Under the pieces are notes generated by a model. The model searched no databases, was not told the origin of the DNA, and was given only the letters and a program-made list of their open reading frames with translations. This document shows positions 32,796 through 44,508 of a stretch of 64,000 bases of DNA, piece after piece. Position numbers and translations under genes: made by a program. The first letter of the stretch is position 1, and every line of letters begins with the position of its first letter. The stretch lies in the NCBI GenBank assembly GCA_028274465.1, contig CM051456.1, positions 105,685,348 through 105,749,347 of the forward strand, written 5' to 3'. The stretch comes from Plantago ovata (Eukaryota > Streptophyta > Magnoliopsida > Lamiales > Plantaginaceae).

Positions 32796-34099
32796 TTTAT
32801 TACTCAAATTTGTCTCTGTATACTATACATACAATACTTAGCAATTAGTTACATTAAACACAAATGACTTTCATCCTCCGAACAACAAAGTGTTTTGGAC
32901 AATGTTTGATCCTCCAGAACCAGGTTTGTGTTTTCAAGGCATTCAGTTCGCCTTCTTAATGCAAGTACATTTGATGACTCAAGAATTTGGACTGCATGAC
33001 AGCATGAGCGGGGAAAATTTGTATTAAATAGAGAGATCTAGTTCTGGCTCGTCGACTCAGCCAAACACTTTCCGCATTCTTGTTTCCATTTTTAGCTAGG
33101 TATCGCTAAGGTTGAATGATCCGCCCTTCATCAATTGGTAGAATTTTTGTATTTTTGTTTCCATTTTCGAGTATAGGCCGCCGCTATAGTTGAATGAATT
33201 ATCGACCCGCCAATTGCTAGTATTGATTGCTATGCTATTTTTATTTAAGTAATCAGAATGCAAAGTTAAGCACTCTGAAGTCGGAACTAAATTCTCCAAC
33301 TAATTTTGGGATAAGTCAGTGGTCAATAATTGTAAAGTTAACCTGAATATTGACATGAAACTTCCACGACTGTTGTTCTGGATTTTAAGATTTAAAGTTA
33401 AATGATGGCCTACTTAAGTTTCACGCAAAATGCAAATAGGTGACACCTTGACTTGGAACTAGTATTACTACTTTCTTACCGGAAAGTCATTCCAACATCA
33501 ATGCTAAGGGATATGTTATGTTCCGAATATGACCTAACTTAAACGATAAGATAACATATACTAGATGAGAAGACTCTCCATATGACAAGTTATGGTCAAT
33601 ATTATCAATTGAATCCGTTACTTATGAATCATTTATTATTTCTCACGACTCGGAAATGGCACAGTTGGTTAAAGAGATGAGTATCTTCCTCTTAATCGGT
33701 CACATATTTAAAATTCGGAGAATTTGTGATTAGGTCATTATGTGCGGATTTACCAGTGCACATTCAAAATGTAGCAACTGCGGGACATAATAATTTAACG
33801 AGTGACCAATAAATTAAAACAATAACAATATAAATATATAAACAAATAACTACATCTTCAGTAAGAGAGTTGATGAACTAAATACTAAATTCTAATCTCT
33901 GTCTTTCTCACAGTAGGATATGTGTATACTAAAGAATGTACTACAAGATCATGTTCCCTCGGCCAAAACCAAGTGAAAGACTTGTAGGATTTTGTTCTCT
34001 ATAACCTCTCTAAGTATATAAAGAATATAGTATCTATTTGTAGCGTGAACAAACGAATATTACTTTTTTTCTCTAAGAAGACTACAAGTATTTATAATA
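32796..34099. other. Intergenic, no gene seen
   Basis: AT-rich DNA with stops in all frames. A short imperfect repeat around 33065-33200 shares TTGTTTCCATTTT and GGTTGAATGA-type words, about 90 bp apart. Nothing else is recognisable. Confidence 0.6.
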
Positions 34100-34101
34100 T
34101 A

Positions 34102-34349
34102 CTTCATCCGTTCCAAAACAGTCACATCATTTTAACTTTTTGCGGTCAACAACATTAAAATTTGACTACAAATTACTCTTAAACTATAATGGTAATATTT
34201 AAAAAAATTAGATATTAAAAATGTAGGATCGAAAGTTTCATAATACAATTTTGATAAATATTTTACTATTATAATTTAAGAGTAATTGGTAGTCAAATTT
34301 TAATTATATTAACCACAAAAAGTCAAAAACTGTTTTGAGACGGGATGAG
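34102..34349. mobile_element. Stowaway-like MITE (Tc1/mariner)
   Basis: A 248-bp AT-rich element with TA on both sides (34100-34101, 34350-34351). The ends CTTCATCCGTTCCAAAACAG and, on the complement, CTCATCCCGTCTCAAAACAG resemble the Stowaway terminal consensus CTCCCTCCGTTCC. Further in, the arms still pair (GACTACAAATTACTCTTAAA against its complement with few mismatches). It has no coding capacity. Confidence 0.87.
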
Positions 34350-34351
34350 TA

Positions 34352-34768
34352 TTCGCCCATTCATTTATAGTATCCATTAATGTGCTTACGATCACGTACA
34401 CGATCACTTACACGGTATAGCTCAGTTTATTCTCGTGATAGATAGATGAGTAATGGATCAAAACTAATGTTTTACACAACTAACCCGGTGCCAAATAGTC
34501 CGTCTAGCAAAGTGGAAAGTAAATACGTGTTGACAAATCGGAGCCAAAATTATAGGGGTGCAACGTGCAAAAGCTTCGAGAAAAGAAAGAATGCAAAATA
34601 GAAAAGAGTTGAATTGAATGAATGGGTAGTTAACTTGACAAGCAAACGACTTGCGACTTTTCCAGCTTGCCCCCCAATAGCTCAACACGTATCAGAATTT
34701 GCAATTTTGGCGGCAGCCCGTAATTAAATCCCAAGCCCGACTAGTCGCCTTCACCCGATTCGATGCCA
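34352..34768. other. Upstream region of the ACD11-like gene
   Basis: No ORF of note. It probably contains the promoter; the only core element I can point to is the TATA stretch at 34769. Confidence 0.5.
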
Positions 34769-34778
34769 TATATATAAA
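34769..34778 (+). promoter_or_regulatory. TATA box of the ACD11-like gene
   Basis: TATATATAAA lies about 45-50 bp upstream of the ATG at 34822, implying a short leader. Confidence 0.6.
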
Positions 34779-34821
34779 CAAATAATCATTTACAGGGCAA
34801 ACCGTAACATTCGCGAAAACA

Positions 34822-36567
34822 ATGGCTCTCAAATTCTACTCCCTTCTATCCCGTTCAGGTCGCCGATCATCATCTTCTTATACCGAATCCCAAAAGTAAG
34901 TTCGTCTTTCCTCTTTCTTCTCCCCTCTTTCCATTTCTCTTCCGATTTGTTTTCACAAATTATTGAAATGATGATGTTGATTAGGAGGAGGAGCGGTAAC
35001 AATTCGGTAACAACCACTTCATCGGTCAACAACGACGGTGAGGTTTTTGAGGATCCTGCTGCAACTACCGCCAATTTGTCGCCTCTATCGGCCATGGCGG
35101 ATGCGTTTGAGGAACTTTCTGCATTTTTGAAGGGGAAGAATTTTGATTGTAATCTCGATTTGAAGACCTTTTGTGACGCTTGTTCGCATGTTTCTGTTCT
35201 CTTTGGTTGTTTGGGACTTGCTTTCAAATTTGCCGAGTTGGAGTATTCCTCTAAGGTTTGTTTCTTCAATTTTTGTTCATTCATTCAATTACCGGTACCT
35301 TTTTTTAAATGTCAAATATCACAACGGATTCCAGAGAACCCACACTATTGCTATACAAACATCATAAACCACCTTATTTATTCACACCTAAACCAGCCTA
35401 AAATCCCGGTATTAAAAATAGAAATGAGATTGTTTCGGTTCTTTTGATTGAGTCTTTTTGCAACAACCTTAATTGTAATATAGCCTAAGGTAGAACAAAG
35501 TAGATGAATGCTTGTAGTAGAAGAGATGAAAAATTATCAAATTTTACATTCTTGCGTGTTGAGCATGTACCTGATATAATAATGTGTGAGTTGCTGGCAT
35601 GCCAAGTGAAATTGAATACAATATGATTCATTTGATCTGAATGTACCTGCAAAGTATAGTGTAAACATTGTGTCTTGCAGCATGAAAGAAATAATCAAAG
35701 CATGAATTTAATGCTCATATGATTTGCTAATGCTTATCAGGTGAATGATCTTGAGGTGGCGTCTGAAAACTTTGGGACGTTAAACAATATACTTGATTTC
35801 GACTTGAGAAATGACACAGTGAAGTCACCAGGAAGCCTTTCAAGAAATTTGCGCAGAGTTAGGCAGGGTCTGGATCTCATTAGAGCTCTGTTCCAAAACT
35901 TTTTGTCATCTGAGTAAGTGTTTTGACTCTTCCCTATTTATTTTTGCTTGGAGTAACCGAGTAAGTATCTGATTATCTTCCATTGAACTTGCAGGGACTG
36001 CTATTTGAAGGAAGCGGCCTCAACAGCCTATACGGATACATGTGCTGCATATCACACATGGGCTGTGAGGACAGCTGTGTATGCTGGTATGTATGCCCTT
36101 CCGACAAGGGATCAACTACTCGTGAAGCTTAACGAGACTGGTAAGCTTAACATTTCTGACTTAGCTTGAACCTTTTGCCGTTTTATGCTACTTGTTTAGA
36201 TTGGTATTGTTATGAAGGAGATGGAACTGCTCTGCATGCTTCATATTATTCTTGAAAGCACAATTTTTTGGTAAAATTTTTAAGAATCAGTTAGGTTGGG
36301 TATGTTCAATACTACATAGGTACTCTTATGCAACAATTATCTTGGCTCATCTCATCCCATGACTGAATCTTATTCCTGGTGGCCTTTTTGGTTTTGCTCA
36401 GAAGTTTTTTGTTCATACAGCAACAAACCCTCTTAATTTCAGTTTTACACATGTTTACAGGTGAGTCTGCGGAGAAGGAAATGATAAGATACATCAATGC
36501 CTCCCTTCCGGTCATTCAGTACGTAGACAAGCTCTATTCGTCGAGAGATATCAGTTTGGACTGGTGA
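34822..36567 (+). CDS. ACD11-like glycolipid/sphingolipid transfer protein, 256 aa, 5 exons
   Basis: Exons: 34822-34895, 34985-35255, 35741-35913, 35995-36140, 36461-36567, all GT-AG, open frame, stop TGA. A Ser/Arg-rich N-terminal extension of about 55 residues precedes the GLTP domain. The domain carries the family marks: VLFGCLGLAFKFAELEY (about 105-121), RNLRRVRQGLDLIRALF (Arg residues that contact the headgroup phosphate), AAYHTWAVRTAVYAGMYALPTR (the conserved His and Trp) and a C-terminal helix ending SLDW. Arabidopsis ACD11 moves ceramide-1-phosphate and phyto-ceramide-1-phosphate between membranes and restrains programmed cell death; this protein likely does similar work in the cytosol. 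The extension is longer than in ACD11 itself, so it may belong to an ACD11-homologue subclade or be plastid/mitochondria-directed. Intron 3 to exon 4 spacing is normal. Confidence 0.9.
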
Positions 36568-37411
36568 GCAATGGGTGTTTTTTGATGCCGAGTCCATGAC
36601 ATGTTAGGTATCTGGCTATTCTCAAGGGATCCTTCATAGTAACTCAGTAAACCATTATAGTTATCTGGTTTCAAAATGCGATTACAGTTGACCATTTTTT
36701 GTGTAAAATTCTTTAAATTTATAAGCTATAGGGGAAAGGATGATTTATCAAACTAATCATGAAATTATTGCCTGGTGGTTGCCAAGCATCATATGACTAG
36801 CAATACACTAGCATTAATGTTATTAGTTGTTGACCAGATTTAAAGATGGATTTTCACTGATGAGTTTGTAGTAAATACAGCCTCTCATGTAATTCTTGTG
36901 TATCAACTGCTAGGTTAGGAAAATGCATGGGCATACATTTGATGATAAGATTTTAAGAAAAAAGATAAACGATGCATGACATACTATTAGCTACTATAGC
37001 ATACAAGTAGAAACATAACAAATAAAAAAACAAATGATGTTTGAAATCGAAATCAGTTGGCAAATGAATAATAACAAGAAAAAAAATCTTCAATTCTATA
37101 CTGCTTGTGGATAAATGTTCAGTCACACAAGGGAATATAGGGGGCGTGGAAAAACAGATAATAGCACAAAGGAATTTCATATCAATCTCATTGTGTAACA
37201 AAATTATTCAAATACTACAAACAACGCGTCTAACAGGTTCTACAGTGCGTTTGCTTCAGAATTCACTATAATTTAGTTCTATATAATTTTTCAAGAAAGA
37301 AATCACATAAACAGAAAAATTCCCAGAAGCTCTAATGGTACATCGTACAGTAGCCGCAATTTTGTTCAATGCAATACTTTGTGACACTTCTTACCGACTG
37401 AGAGTCTTCAT
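36568..37411. other. Spacer between convergent ACD11-like and E2 genes
   Basis: Holds both 3' UTRs; the E2 3' UTR probably spans about 37411-37200. No other gene is visible. Confidence 0.6.
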
Positions 37412-40400
37412 CTACATCGTCAAGCTTTCTGGATTCTCAATTATCTTGGAGAAGGTCTGGAGGAATGCAGCCAGGTCAGCTCCATAGATAATCCGGTGAT
37501 CAGCTGTCACATTCACCTGAAAATATATTTTACACAATTATTTTGGCAGAGTTCATATTGAGAGTGTTACTTCTATCTCATACATACACATCAGCACTGT
37601 AAGCAAAGAGCAAGGGAAATTGAATCTTTGGCTCATTTCTCACACACTAATCTCGGAACCCCAACACTCAGAAGTTGATTTATATTGTTTCTGTAAACAA
37701 ACCAATACTCTCTATTTCTCACGCAAACTTTTCTTACTAGTTAAAGCACTATCCACAAAGTTGAACTTGAAATACACTGCTTCCGTAAACAACGAAGAAA
37801 CTGGCTACATATACCATAATAAGCACATGTAATCCATCTCAGTAGAACCTCATGAAGAACTTGAGAACAAAACAACTATAGCATGGAAAATGAGGAGTGT
37901 GGAAAAACTAAAGGAGAATGGCACATGACTCTGGATGGTTCAGCGAATTTAAGAATCACTGAAGTCTCAGCAGGATTGAGATTCCTGCTGAGATTTTCCT
38001 CGGTGAGAAAGCTCTCAAGAAAATGATCAAATGTGAATGCCATGTGTTTCACTACTGCCTGTTGTTAAAAATGACTAAGACTGACATAGTAAATGAACTA
38101 GTGTACAGTGAAATGACAACAGATGAAGTCTCCTACCGAAGGAAAAACAGGGTTCATCAATCAAAACCTCAGCTTTCTTATATCTTTTGTGCTTTATGTT
38201 TGATTTCATCTAGTTACTTGTGCAAATATAAAGTGAGCAAGCCGGTAGGGATCAGCAATGACAGTTCTATCACTTTGATTTAACAAAACAAATAAAAGTA
38301 ACATACTATGCAGGAAAGTAACGGGCTGGCCATGTCTCATGTAAGCATGAAAGAAGAAAAGTTAGTACCACCAGACAATGCCAGCAACTAAAATCAACCA
38401 TATGCATCTTCTCTTACAAGAGACTTGATATAATAAATTAAACTGCTTACAAGACGATCAATAAGCTTACCAGCATCTTGTTTTTTACACTGAAGAATCC
38501 ATCTTTGCCAGCTACAACAGTAGGCTTTGATGCTCCAACGGCCATAATAGCACCCTGATATCATACAATTTAACAAAGCAATCCATTTAATATATGTAAA
38601 AAAAAAAAATGCATTATTTGATAAAATAATTGTATAGTATATTTTCCGCACCTGTCCTGGAGGAAGGATGGCATCAAATCTATCTACTCCGAACATTCCC
38701 AAATTAGATAATGTAAACGTCCCTATGAGTGAGAGGCAAAATATACATCAGTTGCTAGAGATCCAGGATTAAAATATTAGATACCACTTGTTCATAAAAA
38801 CAGGAACCACCAATATTGCTATTTAAAAACCTGAATTATACTCCTGGGGCTGGAGTTGCTTAGCCCGGGCCTTCTCGACTAGCTCCTTCCATTTTTGAGA
38901 AAGAAGATAGAGATCCAACTATAAAATGAAAAATACATGAATACCATTTATCTAAATATGTATAAAGCCACTTCCAAATTATACACGCTGAGAAGAATAT
39001 TCAAACGACATATTTCACCTTGTCAGCATCCTGGAGAACAGGGGTGATTAATCCACCATTTATTGCCACAGCAACAGCAATGTTTATACTGCTATTGTAA
39101 GTAAAACTCTTCCCATCTTTACACGTAGCATTCACCACTGGATGCTGAACTAATGCCATCGCTGCAGCCTTGGCTAACAATGCAGTCATGGTAACACCCT
39201 TTGGCTTCACCTATAGCCAATGTAACAATTCATCATTTGAAGTCCAACATTTAACTCTATATGATACTTCTATATAACAATGGCTCAGTTTAATACTGTA
39301 CTAGTTTATTAGCACGATGAGTTCATTTGACCCTTTTGATCATAATAAGTCAACTGTATACGAATCCCTGACTGGTAGCTGATTTTATGAGCTACTCCAT
39401 GTATCTTACTGAAAAATAAGCCAATTCCACTGGAAACCACCTAGCTTATTACAAAATTTAATAAACACCTCTACATAATCAGGTAACTTATCAACTCCAA
39501 TCTCAGCTACCTAATCAGCTACTTCTACTTAGTTAATCGTCTTTCAGTAAGCTTATCAACTAGTTTTGCCAAGCATCGTCTATATCAGTTCTCGCAGATC
39601 TACGTTACACTACATGTTATAAAAATGAAATAAGATTTCAAGTAGTTGAACATAAGGCATTGGATCTACTGAGATTTCAAACCCACCGTAAAAAGCAGCG
39701 GTCAACATTTATTCGGGTTTAGTCCCTACTTTGTCATTATGTTCAGTCTGTAATATAGATGAGGTTTATATCCACTCACTGATTGCATCACTGTGAAAGC
39801 TTTCATTTCTATAACCCACACACTATAGCTATTGCTGGTAGTTGATTGATCTTGGCTTTACTTATTCCACAGTTCCACACAGTTTGATCAAGAATACCAA
39901 CTAAAACACGAAAACTCCAACTGAAATCAACCATCATCAAATAAAAAATTGTACCTTCTCATATAAAGCATCAAGTGCATTGGTAGAAATCGGGTAACCA
40001 ACTCTAAAAGTAGGCACACTCAAACTCTCCAACATGTTCTTCGAAACAGCAGCCTGCATTCCAGTAAACGGCACAACAGAGGACCCCGGAATCTCAGGAT
40101 AGCTCGTGGCAGACTTAGCCGTAGCAGGCGCAGCAGCCGCAGGAGTTGGAGGAGCAGCAGCAGCCACAACAGGAGTAGGCTTCGGAGCAATCCCAGCTGC
40201 CTTTTCGACATCCTCAGGCGTAATCCTACCAAAAGGACCAGTCCCAACTAACTTATTAACATCCACCTTATGTTGCTTGGCCAATTTCTTAGCATATGGC
40301 GTCACCACAATCTTCCCCGGAGTGGTCGGAGTAGCTGTAGGAGTAATGGTAGGAGTAATAGTAGTACCAGGAGCTGAAGCTTCAGGCTGCTGAGGTGGAG

Positions 40401-40842
40401 CAGGCACCTCAGCAGCAGACGTGGCACCGTTCGATTGGGCAGCGGCAGCTTTAGCCTTGGCTTCAGCTACTTCGGCTTCGGTTTCAGCTAATAGGCCAAT
40501 TGGGGCACCAACGGGGGCGGATTCGCCCTCGTTAACAACAATGGCGGCGAGGATACCGTCGTAGAAGGTCTCGACGTCCATATCAGCCTTGTCGGACTCA
40601 ACGACGACGACAGATTCGCCTTTGGAGAGGACATCGCCTTCTGATTTGACCCAGGAGACGATCTTGCCTTCAGTCATGGTGGAGCTGAGGGCAGGCATGA
40701 AGATTTCGCGGATCTTGGCCTGGATGAGGGTGGGGCGGGAGCGGGGGCGGAAGAAGAAGGCGGAGGGGCGGAGGAGAGAGGTGGAAGTGGTGGCGGAGAG
40801 GGAGGAGGAGAATGAGAGGTGTGATGAAGCTGATGCTGCCAT
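37412..40842 (-). CDS. LTA2: Plastid pyruvate dehydrogenase E2 (dihydrolipoyl acetyltransferase), 475 aa, 6 exons
   Basis: Exons (minus strand): 40842-39955, 39210-39019, 38918-38831, 38722-38652, 38554-38471, 37516-37412; all GT-AG and the frame is open. Residues 1-42 are Ser/Thr/Arg-rich, a chloroplast transit peptide. The lipoyl domain (about 45-120) has the lipoylated Lys85 in VESDKADMDVE. An Ala/Pro/Thr-rich linker follows, then the peripheral-subunit-binding domain (about 180-217, TPYAKKLAKQ...GTGPFGRITPEDV). After a second Ala/Pro linker comes the acyltransferase domain with the catalytic His448 in ADHRIIYGAD. The enzyme transfers the acetyl group from lipoate to CoA, supplying acetyl-CoA for plastid fatty-acid synthesis. 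It has a single lipoyl domain and its length matches the Arabidopsis plastid E2 (about 480). It is convergent with the ACD11-like gene and appears intact. Confidence 0.95.
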
Positions 40843-41279
40843 TTATTTTTTTCGAATAGTGAATTGAGAGATTGGGAATTGGAAATGGAAGAGAGAGTGG
40901 AGTGAAATTAGGAGAGAAGGAGGTATAATTAGGTGGTGGAAGGTTGGGAAGATGATGGGCGGAGAAGACGATGAAGTGAGCTTCGAGTACTCCGCCTCTC
41001 TCTGTGTTGTTGTGATTGTCCACTGCTATTACACTGTAACAGCCAGAAAATTCGTCGGACGAATTAGAACGGATTACTATAGGACGTCTGAATGTAGTTT
41101 GTTTGTGGCGTGTTTTTACATTCGGCCCACCTTTAAATTCCAATACCAGTCCACTTAGCAGCAAAGCCCAGCTACACTGTAATCGATTTTGTAATTTGGA
41201 GAATGTCAGCATAAAAATAGAATGTGATTTCGTTGATATGTTGTTTATTGCGAAATGCTTGTCACTTGTCAATAAATCT
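40843..41279. other. E2 leader/promoter region and spacer
   Basis: The minus strand upstream of the E2 ATG has a pyrimidine-rich leader (CTCTCTCTTCC-like, about 40880-40920), common in plant 5' UTRs. I found no clear TATA box. The rest, up to the copia LTR, has no recognisable gene. Confidence 0.5.
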
Positions 41280-41726
41280 TGTTGAAATGGATGTTATAAT
41301 TTATAATCCATATAAGAAAAATCATCCATCTCATGGTTCCATTTCGGAGAATGTGTGAAGAAGGATTAATCACGTGCTGCTACATGGAAAGAACAAGAAG
41401 AAACCACAAGAAAGCAGTGATTTACACACTAGATGACCTGCTTGTTGAACAAGAAAACTATCAGGTCATGTGCTCTTTTGTACACTATGAGGGAGAACAA
41501 TTCGGTTGTTAGGCCAGCTCAGCAACAGTGATATCACAGAGTAGCAATCCTTATAAAGTTAGTTAGGTGCACATTAGCATTGTAAATATCTGTAGGTGCA
41601 AGTTAGCATAGCTTACATATTAAGCACTCATTTTGTATAAATACTAGTCTAGCTCTGTAAATCGAATTCATTGTGAATACAACAGCAAATTATTTACTCT
41701 CATGTGTTTCGCTATATTCTCTTATA
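41280..41726 (+). repeat. Putative 5' LTR of the second copia element
   Basis: Starts TGTTGAAATGG and ends CTCTTATA directly before the primer-binding site. A TATA box, TATAAATA, lies at about 41637. The end is TA rather than CA and no second LTR is in the window, so the borders rest on the PBS and the TG start only. Confidence 0.65.
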
Positions 41727-41971
41727 TGGTATCTAGAGCGCAGGGATAATTTCTCTTGTTTTTGCTTCCTTTTGATCCATTGAATCAGCAGGTTCATTGA
41801 TAGAGTTCTTCATCAATTGCTTCTCTGCTTATGTTCCTTGTTGTTTGTTGTTCTCAGCAATCATTTCTGAAAGAAAAAAAAAACTGGAAATTTTTCTTCA
41901 AAATTTTCATTGTTTTTGCGTTTGTTGTTGCCTTTTTCATTCGTATCTAGATTCATTTTCACTCAATAATC

Positions 41972-43660
41972 ATGGTGCTTGTGGAAACTGTGGATGATGA
42001 TTTGAATCCTAAAACCACTACTCAAACTACTCAGCCTTCTGCCAAATCCAATCGCGTACCTTCTCTCCATGATGATCTGAGCTATCTGTATCATCTGTTT
42101 CATGGTGAAAATGCTACATATGGTAGTGTTACTCCAGTCCTCACTGGTGCGTCTAATTTCATCACCTGGCAGCGGCAGTTTTTACTTCAGATGTCTGTTC
42201 GCAACAAGCTAGGATTTCTCGATGGAACGATTCCAAAACCTGTGAAAGGATCTCTGGAGTACGATGCTTGGATGAGGTGCAGTGATACGGTACTTTCATG
42301 GATGTTACACTCTGTTTCCTCTTATATTTCTAGTACTATTATGCATGATACATCTATGAAAGTTTCTTGGAATCGATTGGTTGTACATTATTCTGAGCCT
42401 AATAATTCTAGGCCTATCATTTGCAATTTTCTATTGGTAGCTTAGCTCAGGGAGATAATTTTGTTGAGGACTATTTTACTGAGCTCTCTAAGCTATGGGT
42501 AGAATTGAATAAGTATAGGTCGGTTCCGATTTGGTTGCGTGGTTTGTGTACATGTGTTTGTTTGAAGGATCTTAAGAATGAGGCCAATGCATGTGGATCG
42601 AGTTTTCTAGTTTCTCATGGGTTTGAATGACACTTTCCAATCCGTTACTAGCCACATCCTTATGCAAAATCATGTACCTACTGTTGATCAAGCTTACTTC
42701 GTGGTTATGAGAGATGAGAGACAGAAGAAAGCTAGGCATGCTCTATTTCCTGTTGTGTCTGATACAGCTGTAGAACTGGATGAGAAAAATCTCAAGTGCA
42801 CATACTGTAACAAGAGAAATCACACTTATGAGCAGTGCTACAAACTGATTGGGTATCCTCCGGGCTACAGAACCAATAACAAGATGAATCAAGGCCATGA
42901 TCCATCATTTGCTCCTGGTTATGGTTCTAACCAGCCTCCATCTAAGAAGACTGCTTATGGTAGAGGTTCTGGCTCTAGTTTTGATCAAGGTTATGGCAGA
43001 GGTTCTGGGGCATCTCAAGGGTATGATAGAGGTTTTGTAGCCAATGTCATGACTACACCAGAACAAGATGCAGTCAGATATGAGCAAATCAGGACCAATC
43101 TAGACAATATGCTTAAGGATTTTGAAGCTGCTAGGAATGCTCATGTTGGATCACAGATTCGTTGTAAACCAGCTTCTTCTTCTGGTTCTCAAGATCAGTG
43201 GCGGAGCCACATGGCGTCCAGTGGGGTCACTGACCCCCCCCCCCCCGAGATTTGTAACAGATCCTGCGGTGCAATGGAAATTGACCCCGCTGATGAACCA
43301 AATGGCCCAGGTTCGATCTTCCCTAGAAGCAGATTTTTTGAACTATATAAACTTTCATAATTTTTTTATTATCTATCATTAAGGTTGACCCCCCTGAAAT
43401 TTGCTTCTGGATTCGCCACTGCTCAAGATGATCCCATAGTTGCTTATAGCAATCTGGCAGGTATATCTTCTCACATCTTACGAGCAATTAAACAAATTAA
43501 CTTACACTCACATTTCATCTTATATATTGTTGCCACTGATCATATCATTTATGATCCATGTATGTTTACATCTGATGTTACTCTTTTGCATGCTAAAGTT
43601 CAGCTTCCTAATCACACTTTAGTTACTATTACACATAGAGGAACTGTTTACATCTGAATA
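41972..43660 (+). pseudogene. Copia gag and protease fragment, broken
   Basis: Gag reads from an ATG at 41972 (TWQRQFLLQMSVRNKLGFLDG, in parts, and DTVLSWMLHSVS). It shifts frame near 42420 and again near 42610. It continues through a complete zinc knuckle, CTYCNKRNHTYEQC (C-x2-C-x4-H-x4-C, about 42800-42840), and a Gly/Tyr/Ser-rich tail. The MITE at 43196-43421 splits the tail; outside it the frame resumes on the far side of the duplicated target. The protease site is degraded: the usual D-S/T-G triad is not recognisable near 43530, although ATDHI remains. A stop follows at 43655-43657 and no further pol domain is seen. Confidence 0.85.
43196..43421. mobile_element. hAT-type MITE with 8-bp TSD
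   Basis: A 226-bp insertion in the copia gag. It is flanked by a perfect 8-bp duplication, CTCAAGAT (43188-43195 and 43422-43429), and bounded by CAGTGGCGGAGCCA and, on the complement, CAGTGGCGAATCCA. TIRs starting CAGTGGCG with 8-bp TSDs are characteristic of plant hAT non-autonomous elements. It contains a C-run (about 43237-43250) and no ORF. Confidence 0.93.
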
Positions 43661-44508
43661 TATAAAGATCACTATCTAACAACATCATGTTCATCTTGAT
43701 CAAAAAATCTATTATACATTCACTTAGCTATTTAAGAGAAATTTATTGGTTCATTTTTTTTTAACTTCCTGATCAGAACATTAACAACATTTAAAACCTA
43801 TGACAATGATCAGCAAAACACTCTTTGGTTCATTGCTACTGAAGCATGTAGCAAACTTGGTCATTCCTCAACTCTTTTATTCATTCAAGATTCAACACTT
43901 TATCTCTTTTACATTCAACTTGGCTATTTAACAGCATCATGTTCATCTTGGTTCAGTTTCAGCAAATTTTCTATATCTCTTATGACAATGAAGTTTCTGA
44001 GTTTTATTAAGTTTCTCTCTTAATCAGAGTACATGTATATAGCACGAATCCAAAAGTGATTTTGAATGCTTGAACTCACTATTTCAGGGTAAGTATAATA
44101 TAGACAACAAAATAACCAATTTTTTTTAATATAAATTCATATACAATATAGCCAACAAAACCATGGGAAAAAATAGATAATATCTAATTGAAACACCACA
44201 GAAACAAGACCATATGTACATAAGACCTAACTACAATCTAACTGATGTGAATAAAAGGCAATTGAAACAAATATAATTTGAAAACTTTAAATTGCATATA
44301 ATGAAGTTGCAAATCGTTCAGAGAAGCTCTATGTTGTAGTCATGGCGGATCATATTGATGCGGCTCTTGTATATAGCCGTGGCAATTCTCTTATACTATC
44401 TGACTCGCTTTGCATATAATGAGATTTGTCAGAAAAGTATACTTTTAATGAGATTTGTTAGAAAAGTTTACTTTTATTAATTAACATGCAATCAAGCATG
44501 ATGATTAC
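43661..44508. other. Non-coding, AT-rich; weak internal repeat
   Basis: No gene. The phrase ACATCATGTTCATCTTG occurs near 43682 and, with one change, near 43933, about 250 bp apart, so part of this stretch may be duplicated. A small minus-strand piece at about 44420-44350 could be a last exon of the Ulp1-like pseudogene but contains stops. Confidence 0.5.

Larger units (their letters stand above)
41280..43660 (+). mobile_element. Ty1/copia element, 5' part only, decayed
   Basis: A putative 5' LTR (41280-41726) is followed by a tRNA-Met-type primer-binding site (TGGTATCTAGAGC at 41727), gag and the start of a degraded protease. Integrase, reverse transcriptase, RNase H and the 3' LTR are absent. 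A hAT-type MITE is inserted into it (43196-43421). It is from a different copia lineage than the one at 4.3-10.1 kb, judging from LTR sequence, and lies in the opposite orientation. Confidence 0.8.

Noticed and set aside
40106..40393. Ala/Val/Gly-rich plus-strand frame and other frames over 40.0-40.9 kb
   Set aside because: These are shadows of the Ala/Pro linkers and transit-peptide region of the plastid E2 gene on the minus strand.
41280..43660. A second full-length copia element
   Set aside because: No integrase, reverse transcriptase, RNase H or 3' LTR could be found before the next feature; only the 5' part is present.
43682..43955. Tandem duplication in the non-coding stretch after the copia relic
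   Set aside because: Only one phrase of about 17 bp clearly recurs; the remainder does not align well enough by eye to claim a repeat.
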